The position numbers and the translations under genes were made by a program. From positions 806,001 through 870,000 of the forward strand of contig NZ_LT608327.1 in the NCBI RefSeq assembly GCF_900095705.1: 64,000 nucleotides of DNA, in the 5' to 3' direction. The DNA is from Fusobacterium massiliense (GTDB lineage Bacteria; Fusobacteriota; Fusobacteriia; Fusobacteriales; Fusobacteriaceae). Below the pieces are notes generated by a model. That model had not been told where the DNA came from, searched no databases, and saw only the letters and a program-made list of their open reading frames with translations. Each line of letters begins with the position of its first letter. Position 1 is the first letter of the stretch. Below, piece by piece: positions 53,111-62,154 of this stretch.

Positions 53111-53898
53111 TTTTTATCTCCTATTCCTATATTAAAATAAAGTTCTCTTATCTTAGCTTGAATATCATTATCTTCTTCTTCCAAACTTTTCTTTAATTTT
53201 CTTAAATTTACATTATATTTTTTCATATCATTATTAAAACTTGCCTTGCTGTATGCACCAAATAAAAATCTTTTCTCAATTGCATATTTTTTATAGTAAG
53301 AGCTTAGCAATTCTTCAAACTCTTTTTCTAAATCGTAACTAATAATTTTTCTATTTTTTCTAATAATTACTTTTTTAAAATCGTATTTCAATAAATCATT
53401 AATTTGAATTTCAAAAATATTAGTAAGATTTATATTGCACTCAATCACTAACCTACAAATCAATTTTATTCTTAACTCATTTAAATTTTCACTTAATTGA
53501 TTCAAAAATTCTTCATAGGAAATTTCTTTTTTTTCAAAAACACTACTATCTTCACTATTATTACTTGACACAGATGTTTCTTCTTGAAGTTTATTTTCAA
53601 TAAAGTCATAAGAAAAAATATCATTTACATATCTATTTTTAAATAAAAATTTATAAAAACCTCTTATGATACTATATTTCTTTCTAAGACTTGTTTTTTT
53701 ATATTTTTTTTCAAGTTCGATAAAATATTCATCAAAAACATTCTTTTTTACTTCTGTAATATTTTCTCCATTTTGCTTTAAAAACAAAAGATAATCTTCT
53801 ATTTGATTTTGATATGCTTCTATTGATAATTCAGATAAATTTTTCTTATTTCTTAACTCTTCCAAATACAATTCTAATAAATCCACATTAGCCCTCAT
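53107..53898 (-). CDS. Degenerate tyrosine-recombinase-like protein (no catalytic residues)
   Basis: The N-terminal part (LELYLEELRNKKNLSELSIEAYQNQIEDYLLFLKQNG to RKKYSIIRGFYKFLFKNRYV) is the core-binding domain of XerC/XerD-type recombinases. The second half follows the expected fold, but the first catalytic arginine position is an asparagine (ECNINLTNIFEI). The HxxR box and the active-site tyrosine are absent, and the 263 residues stop short. It cannot be an active recombinase by the known mechanism. It is intact, coupled to recN by an 11 bp overlap and to era by ATGA, so it is probably expressed. Confidence 0.72.
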   Translation of the reverse strand: MRANVDLLELYLEELRNKKNLSELSIEAYQNQIEDYLLFLKQNGENITEVKKNVFDEYFIELEKKYKKTSLRKKYSIIRGFYKFLFKNRYVNDIFSYDFIENKLQEETSVSSNNSEDSSVFEKKEISYEEFLNQLSENLNELRIKLICRLVIECNINLTNIFEIQINDLLKYDFKKVIIRKNRKIISYDLEKEFEELLSSYYKKYAIEKRFLFGAYSKASFNNDMKKYNVNLRKLKKSLEEEDNDIQAKIRELYFNIGIGDKK

Positions 53899-55549
53899 TC
53901 AACATGCTGTTAGCAATTTCTAAAACATCTTCTGTTACTTTTTCTCCTACTAACATTCTTCCAATTTCTTTTACTCTTTCTTCAAAATTTAATTTTTTAA
54001 CCCTACTTATAGTTTTTTCATTTTCAACAGATTTTTCAATATAGAACTGTTGAGATGCTTTTGAAGCTATAACTGGAGAGTGAGTTATAGAAATTATTTG
54101 AGTACTTTTTCCAATCTCTTTTAGCTTTAATGCTATTTTTCTAACAGTTTCTCCACCAACTCCAGTATCTATTTCATCAAATATTAAAATTGGTATTTTA
54201 TCAACCTTAGAAAATATAACTTTTAATGCTAGCATAACCCTACTAACTTCTCCACCAGATGCAATTTTAACCAACGATTTCAAACCCTGACCAATATTAG
54301 TTGAAATTAAAAATTCGACATCATCATTTCCCTCATCAGACATTCTATCTTCTTTTTTTATCATAATTTTTAATTTTGCATCTTCCATATTTAAAAATTT
54401 TAATTCTTTACCCAATTCATCTTCAATTTTACTTGCAACTTTTTCTCTTAACTGAGTTAATCTCAATGCTTCTTTTTTATATTCTTCCCCAATTTTTTGA
54501 AGTTCTTTTTTTAATTCTTTTGTTTTAAAATCTCCACTGTCTAAACTGTCTAATTTTTCTTTCAAATTTTCTCTATATTCAATAATTTCTGATATTTCTC
54601 TTTTATATTTTTCTTTTATTCTTTTTAAAGTATTAAGTCTGCCTGCTATTTTGTCTAAATCTCCCTGTTCTGTACTAATTTCTCTAGACATATTTTGAAT
54701 ATCCTCTGCACAATCTTCTAAGTCATAGTAAATAGTTTCTAGTCTATTGGCTATTTTCCCATATCTTTCGTCATATTTTTCCAAATATTCCATATCTTCT
54801 TTACTTGTTATAATCAAACTCAATGCAGAGTCATCATCGTTTTTTAGATAATCTAAACTTTCAAATACTCTTTCTCTTATTTTTTCAGCATTAAATGCTC
54901 TTTTATATTCACTTTCTAAAATCTCATCTTCTCCTTTTTTCAATTTCAATTTCTCTATTTCTTCTAATTGATATTGAAAAAATTCTTTTTTTTCTAAAGT
55001 TTCATTTTTTATTTTTTCTATATTTTGAATTTTTATTTCAATTTCTTTGTATTTTTTTAAACTTTCAGCTAAATTACTCTTTATCTCCTTAGCTTCCTTA
55101 GGTAAAAAACTGTCTAATAACTTTATATGATTAGATTTATTTAATAGCATTTGATGTGAGTGCTGTCCAACTATATCAACTAAAGTAGCAGCAATCTCTT
55201 TCAAATCTGTCATAGAAACTCTAGTATTATTAACAAAAATCTTAGCTTTCCCATTCCTATTTAGATATCTTCTAATTATTACTTCATTATCTGGTGTCTC
55301 TATTCCAAGTTTATCTAATTTTTCCTTTTGCTCCTCATCAACATCGAATACTCCTTGAGCTACCAAGTTTTCTTCTCCATCTCTTATCATATCTACATTA
55401 GCTTTTTCTCCGATTAAAAGGTTTATTCCACTTAAAATAATAGATTTTCCAGCTCCTGTTTCTCCAGTTAAAACAATAAATCCTTCATCAAACTCAATAT
55501 CTAGTTCATCTATAATAGCTAAATTTTCTATTTTTAGTTCTCTTAGCAT
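53888..55549 (-). CDS. recN: DNA repair protein RecN
   Basis: RecN is an SMC-like ATPase that acts early at double-strand breaks. Walker A is TGETGAGKSIIL in the N-terminal head, and VDIVGQHSHQMLL is the family Q-loop region. A long coiled coil spans about residues 150-365, and the signature LVKIASGGEVSRVMLALK and Walker B PILIFDEIDTGVGG follow. I start at MLRELKIENLAII (55549), with GGGGAG seven bases upstream. The frame extends to 55564 inside nadK. Confidence 0.96.
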   Translation of the reverse strand: MLRELKIENLAIIDELDIEFDEGFIVLTGETGAGKSIILSGINLLIGEKANVDMIRDGEENLVAQGVFDVDEEQKEKLDKLGIETPDNEVIIRRYLNRNGKAKIFVNNTRVSMTDLKEIAATLVDIVGQHSHQMLLNKSNHIKLLDSFLPKEAKEIKSNLAESLKKYKEIEIKIQNIEKIKNETLEKKEFFQYQLEEIEKLKLKKGEDEILESEYKRAFNAEKIRERVFESLDYLKNDDDSALSLIITSKEDMEYLEKYDERYGKIANRLETIYYDLEDCAEDIQNMSREISTEQGDLDKIAGRLNTLKRIKEKYKREISEIIEYRENLKEKLDSLDSGDFKTKELKKELQKIGEEYKKEALRLTQLREKVASKIEDELGKELKFLNMEDAKLKIMIKKEDRMSDEGNDDVEFLISTNIGQGLKSLVKIASGGEVSRVMLALKVIFSKVDKIPILIFDEIDTGVGGETVRKIALKLKEIGKSTQIISITHSPVIASKASQQFYIEKSVENEKTISRVKKLNFEERVKEIGRMLVGEKVTEDVLEIANSMLNEG

Positions 55550-56346
55550 AAGTTTTCTCCCCATTTCAACTTTTCTCTCAAAACATTATAATAATTTCTA
55601 TCTTCTGGAATAACTAGCTTTAAAGTATCGTTAGCATAACTTATTTCAATTTCATCTTCAATTTTTATTTTTTTATGTGTATTCCCATCTATATTTAGAT
55701 ATCCCATTTCACTTGGTTTTACTAATTTTAATACGATTTTTAAATTACCAGATATTATTATAGGTCTAGTGTTTAAATTATGTGAAGCTATTGGAGTAAT
55801 TAAAAAAACTTTTAATTCTGGAGTTATTATAGGACCTCCTGCAGAAAGTGAATATGCAGTTGAACCTGTTGGAGTTGAAATTATAACTCCATCTCCTTTA
55901 AATTTCCCTAAAAATTTATTATCCACATAAATTTCTGTAGCAACAATGTTTCTTTTTATGTTTTCTCTAGTCAATAATACTTCATTTAAAGCACTATAAG
56001 AAGAATTATTTATTTTAACCTTAAAATAGTGTCTACTTTCTATACTTATTTTTCCTAACAAAATATTTTCAAAAATTTCTCTATACTTATCTTTTCTAAT
56101 TTCTGTAAGGTAGCCTAATGTTCCTGAGTTTATTGCTATTACTTTGACTTTTTTATTTTTTAAAATTTTAAAACTTCTAAGTAAAGTTCCATCTCCACCT
56201 ATAATAACAATATACTCTGCCCTAACAAAATCTTTAGTTTCTACTACTTCAAATTTTTGATTTGATAGTAAATAAGATTTTAATTCTTTATATATTTTTA
56301 TAGCTTCTTCTTTATCTGAATTGTATATTATCCCTATTTTTATCAT
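55543..56346 (-). CDS. nadK: NAD kinase
   Basis: NadK phosphorylates NAD to NADP. The 267 residues include the GGDGT motif in VIIGGDGTLLRSFKIL, INSGTLGYLTEI, and FKGDGVIISTPTGSTAYSLSAGGPI. The nadK-recN order is the common Gram-positive one. The stop overlaps the recN start region. Confidence 0.96.
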   Translation of the reverse strand: MIKIGIIYNSDKEEAIKIYKELKSYLLSNQKFEVVETKDFVRAEYIVIIGGDGTLLRSFKILKNKKVKVIAINSGTLGYLTEIRKDKYREIFENILLGKISIESRHYFKVKINNSSYSALNEVLLTRENIKRNIVATEIYVDNKFLGKFKGDGVIISTPTGSTAYSLSAGGPIITPELKVFLITPIASHNLNTRPIIISGNLKIVLKLVKPSEMGYLNIDGNTHKKIKIEDEIEISYANDTLKLVIPEDRNYYNVLREKLKWGENLC

Positions 56347-56374
56347 AAAATTTTACCTTTTCACTTTGTATTTT

Positions 56375-57625
56375 TTAAAATGTTGGCATTGGATCTATTG
56401 GTTTTAAATTTACTCTTAATTCATAGTATAAGTTAGGCTCTTTTTCACTTGATAAACCTAATACTCCTATTGTTTGTCCAGCACTTACACTTGAACCTCT
56501 TGAAGCCTTAACGGCAAGCAAATTACCATAAACTCCAATAATACCACTTCCATAATCTATCATAACTACTTTTCCTAAGCCTTGGAAATTATCGGCATAA
56601 ATTACTACTCCAGATTTTGCAGCTACAACTTGAGCTCCTAATTTCCCTCTAATTTCTATACCATTACTTTCAACAACTCCAGCTTTCTTTTGATTAAAAT
56701 ATACAACTACTGGACCATTTATAGGCATAATAGTTTTCCCAACTCTTCTATAGGCTTCTGGATTAGATATCTTTTGTATAACTGGTTCTTTAACTATTAC
56801 TTCTTCTGTTTCTTCTTCTACTTTTTTATTTGAATTTTTAGTATTTTTCTTAGAAGCATTTCTCTTTTCCTTTTCTTTTCTTGCTCTTTCAGCAGCTTCT
56901 CTTGCAGCTTTTTCTGCTGCTCTTCTAGCATTTTCTCTAATTATTCTTTCTATCTCTCTAGAAATTCTTATTTTTTCTTTCTTTAATTTTTCAATAGAAG
57001 ATTCGTGTCCTTTTTTCTCTATTCCCAATTTTTCCTTTAGTCTGCTTTGCTCTGCTCTCTTCGCATCACTTCTCTTTAAATTTTCTCTAAGATCTGCTTC
57101 AAGTTTATCTAGTTTTCTTTTTTGTTCTTCTATTTCTTCTTTTACTTCTTTAATATCTCCAGTAATTCTTTCAATATGATCCATTCTTTTTAGATCTCCA
57201 TGTAAAACTTCTCTATAATTTTTATTAAGAATTACCTTATCTCCTACTTCATTTGGATGAAGCTTTTTATACTTATCCCAAGCAATTATTTTAGCAACTA
57301 ACTCTAATTCTTTTTTATTATGTTCAACCTCAGAAATTTCTAAGTTTTTATTCCCATAGTCAATATTTTTTTTAATTGTATTTATATCAGATTCAATTTC
57401 TTCTCTTTCTTTTTCATTCTTTTTTATTTCTTCTTCCAAATCTTTTATCATTTTTTCGATTTTAGAAGTTTCTGTATCTATCGCTTTGATTCTAGTATTT
57501 TTCTTTTCAATCTCTTTATCTATATTTTTTAATCTTGTATTCATATCATTTACTGATGAAGAATAACTAGAAACAGAGAACAAAAGAAACAGAAAAACTA
57601 AGTTATTATATTTTTTAGTTTTCAT
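56375..57625 (-). CDS. envC: EnvC-like murein hydrolase activator (degenerate LytM domain)
   Basis: After a signal peptide (NLVFLFLLFSVSSYSS), the protein has a long coiled coil with KIEKMIKDLEEEIKKNEKEREEIE and further heptads, an Ala/Arg/Glu-rich linker, and a C-terminal M23/LytM domain. The zinc ligands of active M23 peptidases are replaced: VYGNL stands where HGH-type sequence is expected, and YYELR where HFE-type is expected. That is the pattern of EnvC, which activates amidases under FtsEX control. It follows ftsX directly. I start at 57625. The frame upstream to 57760 is a Met-rich shadow of the ftsX acidic tail. Confidence 0.85.
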   Translation of the reverse strand: MKTKKYNNLVFLFLLFSVSSYSSSVNDMNTRLKNIDKEIEKKNTRIKAIDTETSKIEKMIKDLEEEIKKNEKEREEIESDINTIKKNIDYGNKNLEISEVEHNKKELELVAKIIAWDKYKKLHPNEVGDKVILNKNYREVLHGDLKRMDHIERITGDIKEVKEEIEEQKRKLDKLEADLRENLKRSDAKRAEQSRLKEKLGIEKKGHESSIEKLKKEKIRISREIERIIRENARRAAEKAAREAAERARKEKEKRNASKKNTKNSNKKVEEETEEVIVKEPVIQKISNPEAYRRVGKTIMPINGPVVVYFNQKKAGVVESNGIEIRGKLGAQVVAAKSGVVIYADNFQGLGKVVMIDYGSGIIGVYGNLLAVKASRGSSVSAGQTIGVLGLSSEKEPNLYYELRVNLKPIDPMPTF

Positions 57626-58586
57626 CATCAAAATTAATAATTTTAAAAAGTTTATTTTCTCTTTCATCTTTTTCTCCACTTTCATCATCATCAAATTCAT
57701 CATCAAAATCTTCATCAAATTCATCATCATACTCTGCTTCTTCTTCATCTTCATACTCAATTCTTCCTACGTTTGCCGGCATTAAATAAACTATTGCATT
57801 CACTATAAAAATTACTAGTAAATGCCAAAGTATTATTTCCTTAAACGATAATAAAGTATGTTCAAATTTAATTCCTGATATATATTTTCTAAAATAAATA
57901 TATAAATTAAAAAATATAAGAGTTCCTATTACAGTTGCTGATGAGAATAGAAATAAACCTCTTTTTTTAGATTTTTTTATATTTTTAGCATAATCAAATC
58001 CTGTATTAGCCGAATTTAAAAACTCTATTCCAACTCCAAGATTAAATAAAATTATAGTTATTAAAGCTATAAAAAAAGCAATTACCCCACTTCCTGTTTT
58101 AACCATAGAGAATACTAAACCTTGTTTTTCTGAAAGTTTTAAGTAAGAATCATCTCTGTACACTTCTTTAATCTCTTCTTTTTCTTCCAATTTATCTTGA
58201 ATCAAATTTAAATTTTCAATATTTTTTACATATATAACCAAAGAATCTGAAAGAGGGTTACTAGATTCCGGTATTGATATATTCAACTCATTTTGCAAAT
58301 TTTTAAAACTTTCAGATTTATCCATATATCTTACTGCCTTTACCGAAGCTATCTTGTAGACTTCTTTCTCTAAATTATTTTTTTGTTCGTTTGTTAGATT
58401 ACTTTGTAAATCAGCAACAATAACTGAATTATATAAAGTTTGCTCTGATATACTTTTCAAATTTAGTGAAATATTTACAAAAATATTTAATGAGATTATG
58501 GTTATTATTATTGAATAAAAAACTCTATTTTTTAATCTTTTTATATAAGGAATATCCTTTAATCCATAGCCAAATAATTTATACAT
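57615..58586 (-). CDS. ftsX: Cell division protein FtsX with acidic C-terminal tail
   Basis: FtsX is the membrane part of the FtsEX transporter-like complex that relays ATP hydrolysis to EnvC. The protein has TM1 (about 25-45), an external domain with the family NPLSDSLVIYVKN stretch and three more membrane segments (about 167-190, 210-230, 248-268). It then has an unusual tail of about 50 residues rich in Asp and Glu (EYEDEEEAEYDDEF... ), encoded by TCATCA-type repeats on the plus strand. No ftsE lies next to it. The following gene is envC, which supports the assignment. Confidence 0.85.
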   Translation of the reverse strand: MYKLFGYGLKDIPYIKRLKNRVFYSIIITIISLNIFVNISLNLKSISEQTLYNSVIVADLQSNLTNEQKNNLEKEVYKIASVKAVRYMDKSESFKNLQNELNISIPESSNPLSDSLVIYVKNIENLNLIQDKLEEKEEIKEVYRDDSYLKLSEKQGLVFSMVKTGSGVIAFFIALITIILFNLGVGIEFLNSANTGFDYAKNIKKSKKRGLFLFSSATVIGTLIFFNLYIYFRKYISGIKFEHTLLSFKEIILWHLLVIFIVNAIVYLMPANVGRIEYEDEEEAEYDDEFDEDFDDEFDDDESGEKDERENKLFKIINFDDEN

Positions 58587-58706
58587 AAATAACTCCTCTT
58601 TTCTTTTTTTTATTTCTAGTCTTATCTTATTATTTTAACATAACTTTATTTTTTTTGTGCAATTTTTTTTATCTATTTATTAAAATACTAAGAATGCCAT
58701 TTTATT

Positions 58707-58734
58707 TTGTAAAATTAAAAATATTTGATAAAAT
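58707..58734 (+). promoter_or_regulatory. Possible promoter of the MATE transporter gene
   Basis: TTGTAA (58707-58712), 16-base spacer, TAAAAT (58729-58734), followed by the ribosome-binding site GGTGAG at 58741. Confidence 0.5.
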
Positions 58735-58752
58735 ATTTTTGGTGAGAATAAA

Positions 58753-60057
58753 ATGAAAAAAAAATCAACTTTATCATTAATCTTTAAATATGCTTTCCCA
58801 AATGTTATATCTATGTGGATTTTTACTCTCTACACTATTATAGATGGAATTTTTATTGGAAAATTTGTAGGAGCTACTGCTTTAGCTGGTGTTAATTTAG
58901 TTTTTCCTCTAATCAATCTTATATTTTCAATATCAATAATGATAGGAGTTGGAAGTTCTACGATTATAGCAATAAAATTTGGTGAAAATAAAATTGAAGA
59001 AGGAAATAAAATTCTAACATCAGCAGTGTTTATAAATTTTATTTTTAGCATTGCTATTACAACTGCTATTTTAATTTTTTATAATCCTATTATAGAAATA
59101 CTTGGTGCAAAAAATGGGACAGATATTTATCTTTTTACAAAAGAATATTTGCAATATATAATACCTTTCAGTATCTTTTATATGATTGGCTATGCTCTTG
59201 AAATATATATAAAAGTAGATGGGAAACCAAGCTATCCAGCATACTGTGTTTTAGTCGGTGGGATTACCAATTTAGCTCTTGATTATATTTTTGTTGTAAA
59301 ATTTAATTGGGGAGTTAAAGGTTCTGCCATTGCAACAGGAATTTCCCAAATAGCAAGTTGCTCATTATTAATTTATTATATTTTTTTTAAAGCCAAAATC
59401 ATAAAATTTGTAAAAGTTAATACTTTTTTCATAAAAAAAACTTTTATAATTTTTAAAATAGGATTTCCGGAGTTTTTAACAGAAGTATCTTCTGGAATTT
59501 TAATATTAATTTATAATCTTGTGATTTTAAATAAAATTGGTGTTCAAGGAATATCTGTTTACAGTGTAATAACTTACATTACTTCATTTATTACCATGAC
59601 AATGATAGGTTTTGGTCAAGGTATGCAACCTATTATAAGTTATTATCTTGGAGAGAAAAATTATAAAAAAATCAATGATATTTTTAAAAAATCATTATTT
59701 TTATTGTCAACTATAGGTGTATTTGTCTTTCTATTAATTAATTTTTTTACTGTCAATTTAGGAAAACTTTTTTTTGATGAAAATATATTAGTTTTAGAAT
59801 TAAAAAAATATTTAAGTATTTATAGCTTATCTTATATAATACTAGGAATAAATATTTTTATTTCTTCTTACTTTACCGCTTTAAAAAAGCCTTTATATTC
59901 ATCACTTATCACTTTTCCAAGAACTATTTTATTCAATGGTATATTACTTTTAGTTTTACCTATTTTTTTTGGAAATAACAGTATATGGACAGTAAGTTTT
60001 TTAAGTGAATTTTTAACAATATTTATTTGTATTTTTTTATTTTATAAAAAAATATAA
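58753..60057 (+). CDS. MATE family efflux transporter
   Basis: This 434-residue protein has twelve predicted membrane segments. The first half starts LIFKYAFPNVISMWIFTLYTIIDGIFIGKFVGATALAGVNLVFPL, the classic MATE opening, and a second, similar half begins near 230. Such pumps export cationic drugs or metabolites using sodium or protons. The substrate cannot be told. The stop lies four bases before the arm of a repeat copy, which may terminate transcription. Confidence 0.9.
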   Translation: MKKKSTLSLIFKYAFPNVISMWIFTLYTIIDGIFIGKFVGATALAGVNLVFPLINLIFSISIMIGVGSSTIIAIKFGENKIEEGNKILTSAVFINFIFSIAITTAILIFYNPIIEILGAKNGTDIYLFTKEYLQYIIPFSIFYMIGYALEIYIKVDGKPSYPAYCVLVGGITNLALDYIFVVKFNWGVKGSAIATGISQIASCSLLIYYIFFKAKIIKFVKVNTFFIKKTFIIFKIGFPEFLTEVSSGILILIYNLVILNKIGVQGISVYSVITYITSFITMTMIGFGQGMQPIISYYLGEKNYKKINDIFKKSLFLLSTIGVFVFLLINFFTVNLGKLFFDENILVLELKKYLSIYSLSYIILGINIFISSYFTALKKPLYSSLITFPRTILFNGILLLVLPIFFGNNSIWTVSFLSEFLTIFICIFLFYKKI

Positions 60058-60061
60058 AATT

Positions 60062-60137
60062 AGTTTCTGACATCCGCATTAGTTCGAAGAAACTATGTTC
60101 ATTCAGCTCGTAGAACTCATACAGTTGTCAAGAAACT
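60062..60137 (-). repeat. AGTCTCT hairpin repeat, copy 13 (compensated end)
   Basis: On the plus strand: AGTTTCTGACATCCG to GTTGTCAAGAAACT. The left C-to-T and right G-to-A changes keep the end pairing (AGTTTCT/AGAAACT). Right flank TTATTTAT fits a reversed unit. It lies between the MATE gene and the flavin reductase gene, both plus. Confidence 0.92.
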
Positions 60138-60189
60138 TTATTTATTTAATAAATAAAATTTTTTACTAAATTTTAGAAATGGAGAAAAT

Positions 60190-60780
60190 ATGAAAAAAAG
60201 ATATTTAAAAGGAAGTGTAATTTTAAATCCAGTTCCTGTTGTACTAATAACTTGTAGAAATTTAGAAGGAAAAGAAAATATTTTTACTGTTGCATGGATA
60301 GGAACAGTCTGCTCAAAACCTCCTATGCTTTCAATTTCAATAAGACCTGAAAGATTGTCTTATGACTACATAAAAGAAACTATGGAATTTACAGTTAATA
60401 TTCCCAATAGAAAATTAACAAAAATAACCGATTTTTGTGGTGTTCGTTCTGGAAGACAAATAAACAAGATAGAAGAAATGAATTTAACCATGGTCAAAGG
60501 AAGTGAAATTGAAACTTCGTTTATTGAAGAATGTCCAATTAGTATAGAATGTAAGGTTAAAGAAATTATAAAACTTGGTAGCCATGATATGTTTATAGCT
60601 GAAGTTCTTTGCTCTCATATAAATGAGGATTTATTCGATGAAAAAGATAAAATTGATTTAACAAAAGCTGACCTTATAGCTTACTCTCACGGTGAATACT
60701 TTTCTGTTGATAAAAATCCTTTAGGAAAATTTGGTTATTCTGTTATGAAGAAGAAAAAGAAAAAAATAAAGAATAAATAG
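60190..60780 (+). CDS. Flavin reductase family protein (FMN-binding split barrel)
   Basis: This 196-residue protein has the segments VLNPVPVVLITCRNLEGKENIFTVAWIGTVCSKPPMLSISI and FTVNIPNRKLTKITDFCGVRSGRQINK. They mark flavin reductase-like proteins that bind FMN in a split barrel. Members serve as flavoredoxins or as flavin suppliers to oxygen-handling or sulfur enzymes. The partner is not evident here. The C-terminus is a lysine tail (KKKKKKIKNK). GGAG precedes the ATG. Confidence 0.85.
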   Translation: MKKRYLKGSVILNPVPVVLITCRNLEGKENIFTVAWIGTVCSKPPMLSISIRPERLSYDYIKETMEFTVNIPNRKLTKITDFCGVRSGRQINKIEEMNLTMVKGSEIETSFIEECPISIECKVKEIIKLGSHDMFIAEVLCSHINEDLFDEKDKIDLTKADLIAYSHGEYFSVDKNPLGKFGYSVMKKKKKKIKNK

Positions 60781-60808
60781 TTTTCTAGGTTAAATTAATT
60801 TAGTGTGA

Positions 60809-60814
60809 TATAAT
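60809..60814 (+). promoter_or_regulatory. Extended -10 of the DHH phosphoesterase gene
   Basis: TATAAT preceded by TGA makes an extended -10 (TGnTATAAT). The -35 region 17 bases upstream (TAGGTT) is poor. It lies 59 bases before the start codon. Confidence 0.55.
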
Positions 60815-60873
60815 TAACAGACTAATTTTAAATTTATTAATATTACTAATTTTGTAATTTAGAGAGGAGAAAA

Positions 60874-61941
60874 ATGGCTGATATTTTATACGATACTAGG
60901 TCAAAAAATCTAAATGCTCCTAAAGTTGTTATTCTAACTCATGGAGATGCAGATGGGTTAGTGTCAGCTATGGTTGTAAAAACTTTCGAAGAATTGGAGG
61001 ATAAAAATAAATCATTCCTTATAATGAGTAGTATGGATGTTACACTTGAACAGACAGATAAAATTTTTGATTATATCTGCAAGTACACATCTTTAGGTTC
61101 TAAGGATAGAGTTTATATTTTAGATAGACCTATTCCTAGTATGGATTGGTTAAAAATGAGATATTTAGCATATACCAATATAATTAACATAGATCATCAC
61201 TTAACTAATAATCCTACTCTGTATAAAGATGAGTGTTGTTGTGACGACATTTATTTTTTCTGGGATGATAAAGTCAGTGCTGCTTTTTTGACTTTGAAAT
61301 GGTTTGAACCTTTAGTTGAAAAAGGTGAAAACTATAAAAAAATGTATGAAAAACTATATCCTTTAGTTGAAGCAACTTCTTGTTGGGATATTTTTTCTTG
61401 GAAAACTCTTGGAACTAGCCAAGAAGATATTTTACTTAAAAAAAGAGCTTTAGCAATTAATTCTGCTGAAAAAATATTAGGAACTGAAGCTTTTTATAAG
61501 GCTATAAATAAAAATTTAAACTCTTCTACATATATTAAAGATTTATTTAATTATTTTTTCTGCTTAGATGAAGCATATGAAATAAAGATAAAGAACTATT
61601 TTGATTTTGCTAAAAGAACTATCTATGAGTTAAATCATAAAAGTTATAAAATAGGTGTTGCCTATGGTATTGATGGAGATTACCAATCAATTATTTCTGA
61701 TAAAATATTTCAAGATAAAAAATCAAACTACGATATACTAGCTTTTTTAAATCCTTACGGGACTGTTTCTTTTAGAAGTAAAAATGAAGCAGATGTTAGC
61801 GAAATTGCTAAAAAATTAGGAGAAGTTGTTGGTTTTTCTGGTGGTGGTCACAAAAATGCTGCCGGTTGTAGAATTTGTGATAAAGAAGAAATTAAAAATA
61901 AGATTTTAGAAATTTTTGAAAATTCTTTGGAAAAAATTTAA
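60874..61941 (+). CDS. DHH family phosphoesterase
   Basis: The 355-residue protein has the DHH-superfamily order: motif I THGDADGLVSA (about 22-32), an acidic motif II in VYILDRPI, motif III NIDHHLT near 106, and a DHHA1-type C-terminal domain with VVGFSGGGHKNAAGCRI near 325. Such enzymes hydrolyse nanoRNAs, 3'-phosphoadenosine phosphate or cyclic dinucleotides. The sequence does not decide between them. GGAG is well placed before the ATG. Confidence 0.85.
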   Translation: MADILYDTRSKNLNAPKVVILTHGDADGLVSAMVVKTFEELEDKNKSFLIMSSMDVTLEQTDKIFDYICKYTSLGSKDRVYILDRPIPSMDWLKMRYLAYTNIINIDHHLTNNPTLYKDECCCDDIYFFWDDKVSAAFLTLKWFEPLVEKGENYKKMYEKLYPLVEATSCWDIFSWKTLGTSQEDILLKKRALAINSAEKILGTEAFYKAINKNLNSSTYIKDLFNYFFCLDEAYEIKIKNYFDFAKRTIYELNHKSYKIGVAYGIDGDYQSIISDKIFQDKKSNYDILAFLNPYGTVSFRSKNEADVSEIAKKLGEVVGFSGGGHKNAAGCRICDKEEIKNKILEIFENSLEKI

Positions 61942-61949
61942 ATTTGTTG

Positions 61950-62020
61950 ATTTAAAAATAGTTCGTTATAGCCAGATTTTTAATCTAAAATCTGGAAAAA
62001 TAACTCACTTATTTTTAAAT
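61950..62020 (+). other. Nested inverted repeats upstream of truA
   Basis: Three stems are nested: ATTTAAAAATA (61950-61960) with TATTTTTAAAT (62010-62020), GTTAT (61965-61969) with ATAAC (62000-62004), and CCAGATTTT (61972-61980) with AAAATCTGG (61987-61995). The hairpin is not followed by a T-run on the plus strand, so it is not an ordinary terminator. It directly precedes a repeat copy. Confidence 0.7.
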
Positions 62021-62031
62021 TATCCAAAAGA

Positions 62032-62106
62032 TAGCCCCGATGTCCGTATTAGTTCGAAGAGCCTGTGTTTATTGAGCTCGTAGAACTCATACGGCTATCA
62101 GGGGCT
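62032..62106 (-). repeat. AGTCTCT hairpin repeat, copy 14 (double compensated end)
   Basis: On the plus strand: AGCCCCGATGTCCG to GGCTATCAGGGGCT. The ends AGCCCC/GGGGCT replace AGTCTC/GAGACT, with two compensating pairs. The middle is the consensus reversed form. The A/T flanks are poorly kept. It lies between the DHH gene and truA. Confidence 0.92.
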
Positions 62107-62154
62107 ATAATAAGGTTTATAAATTAGAATTTATGTAAAAAGGATATATGAAAA

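Noticed and set aside
57629-57760. Methionine-rich N-terminal extension of EnvC
   Set aside because: It is the other-frame reading of the TCATCA-rich acidic tail of ftsX. The signal peptide begins at 57625.
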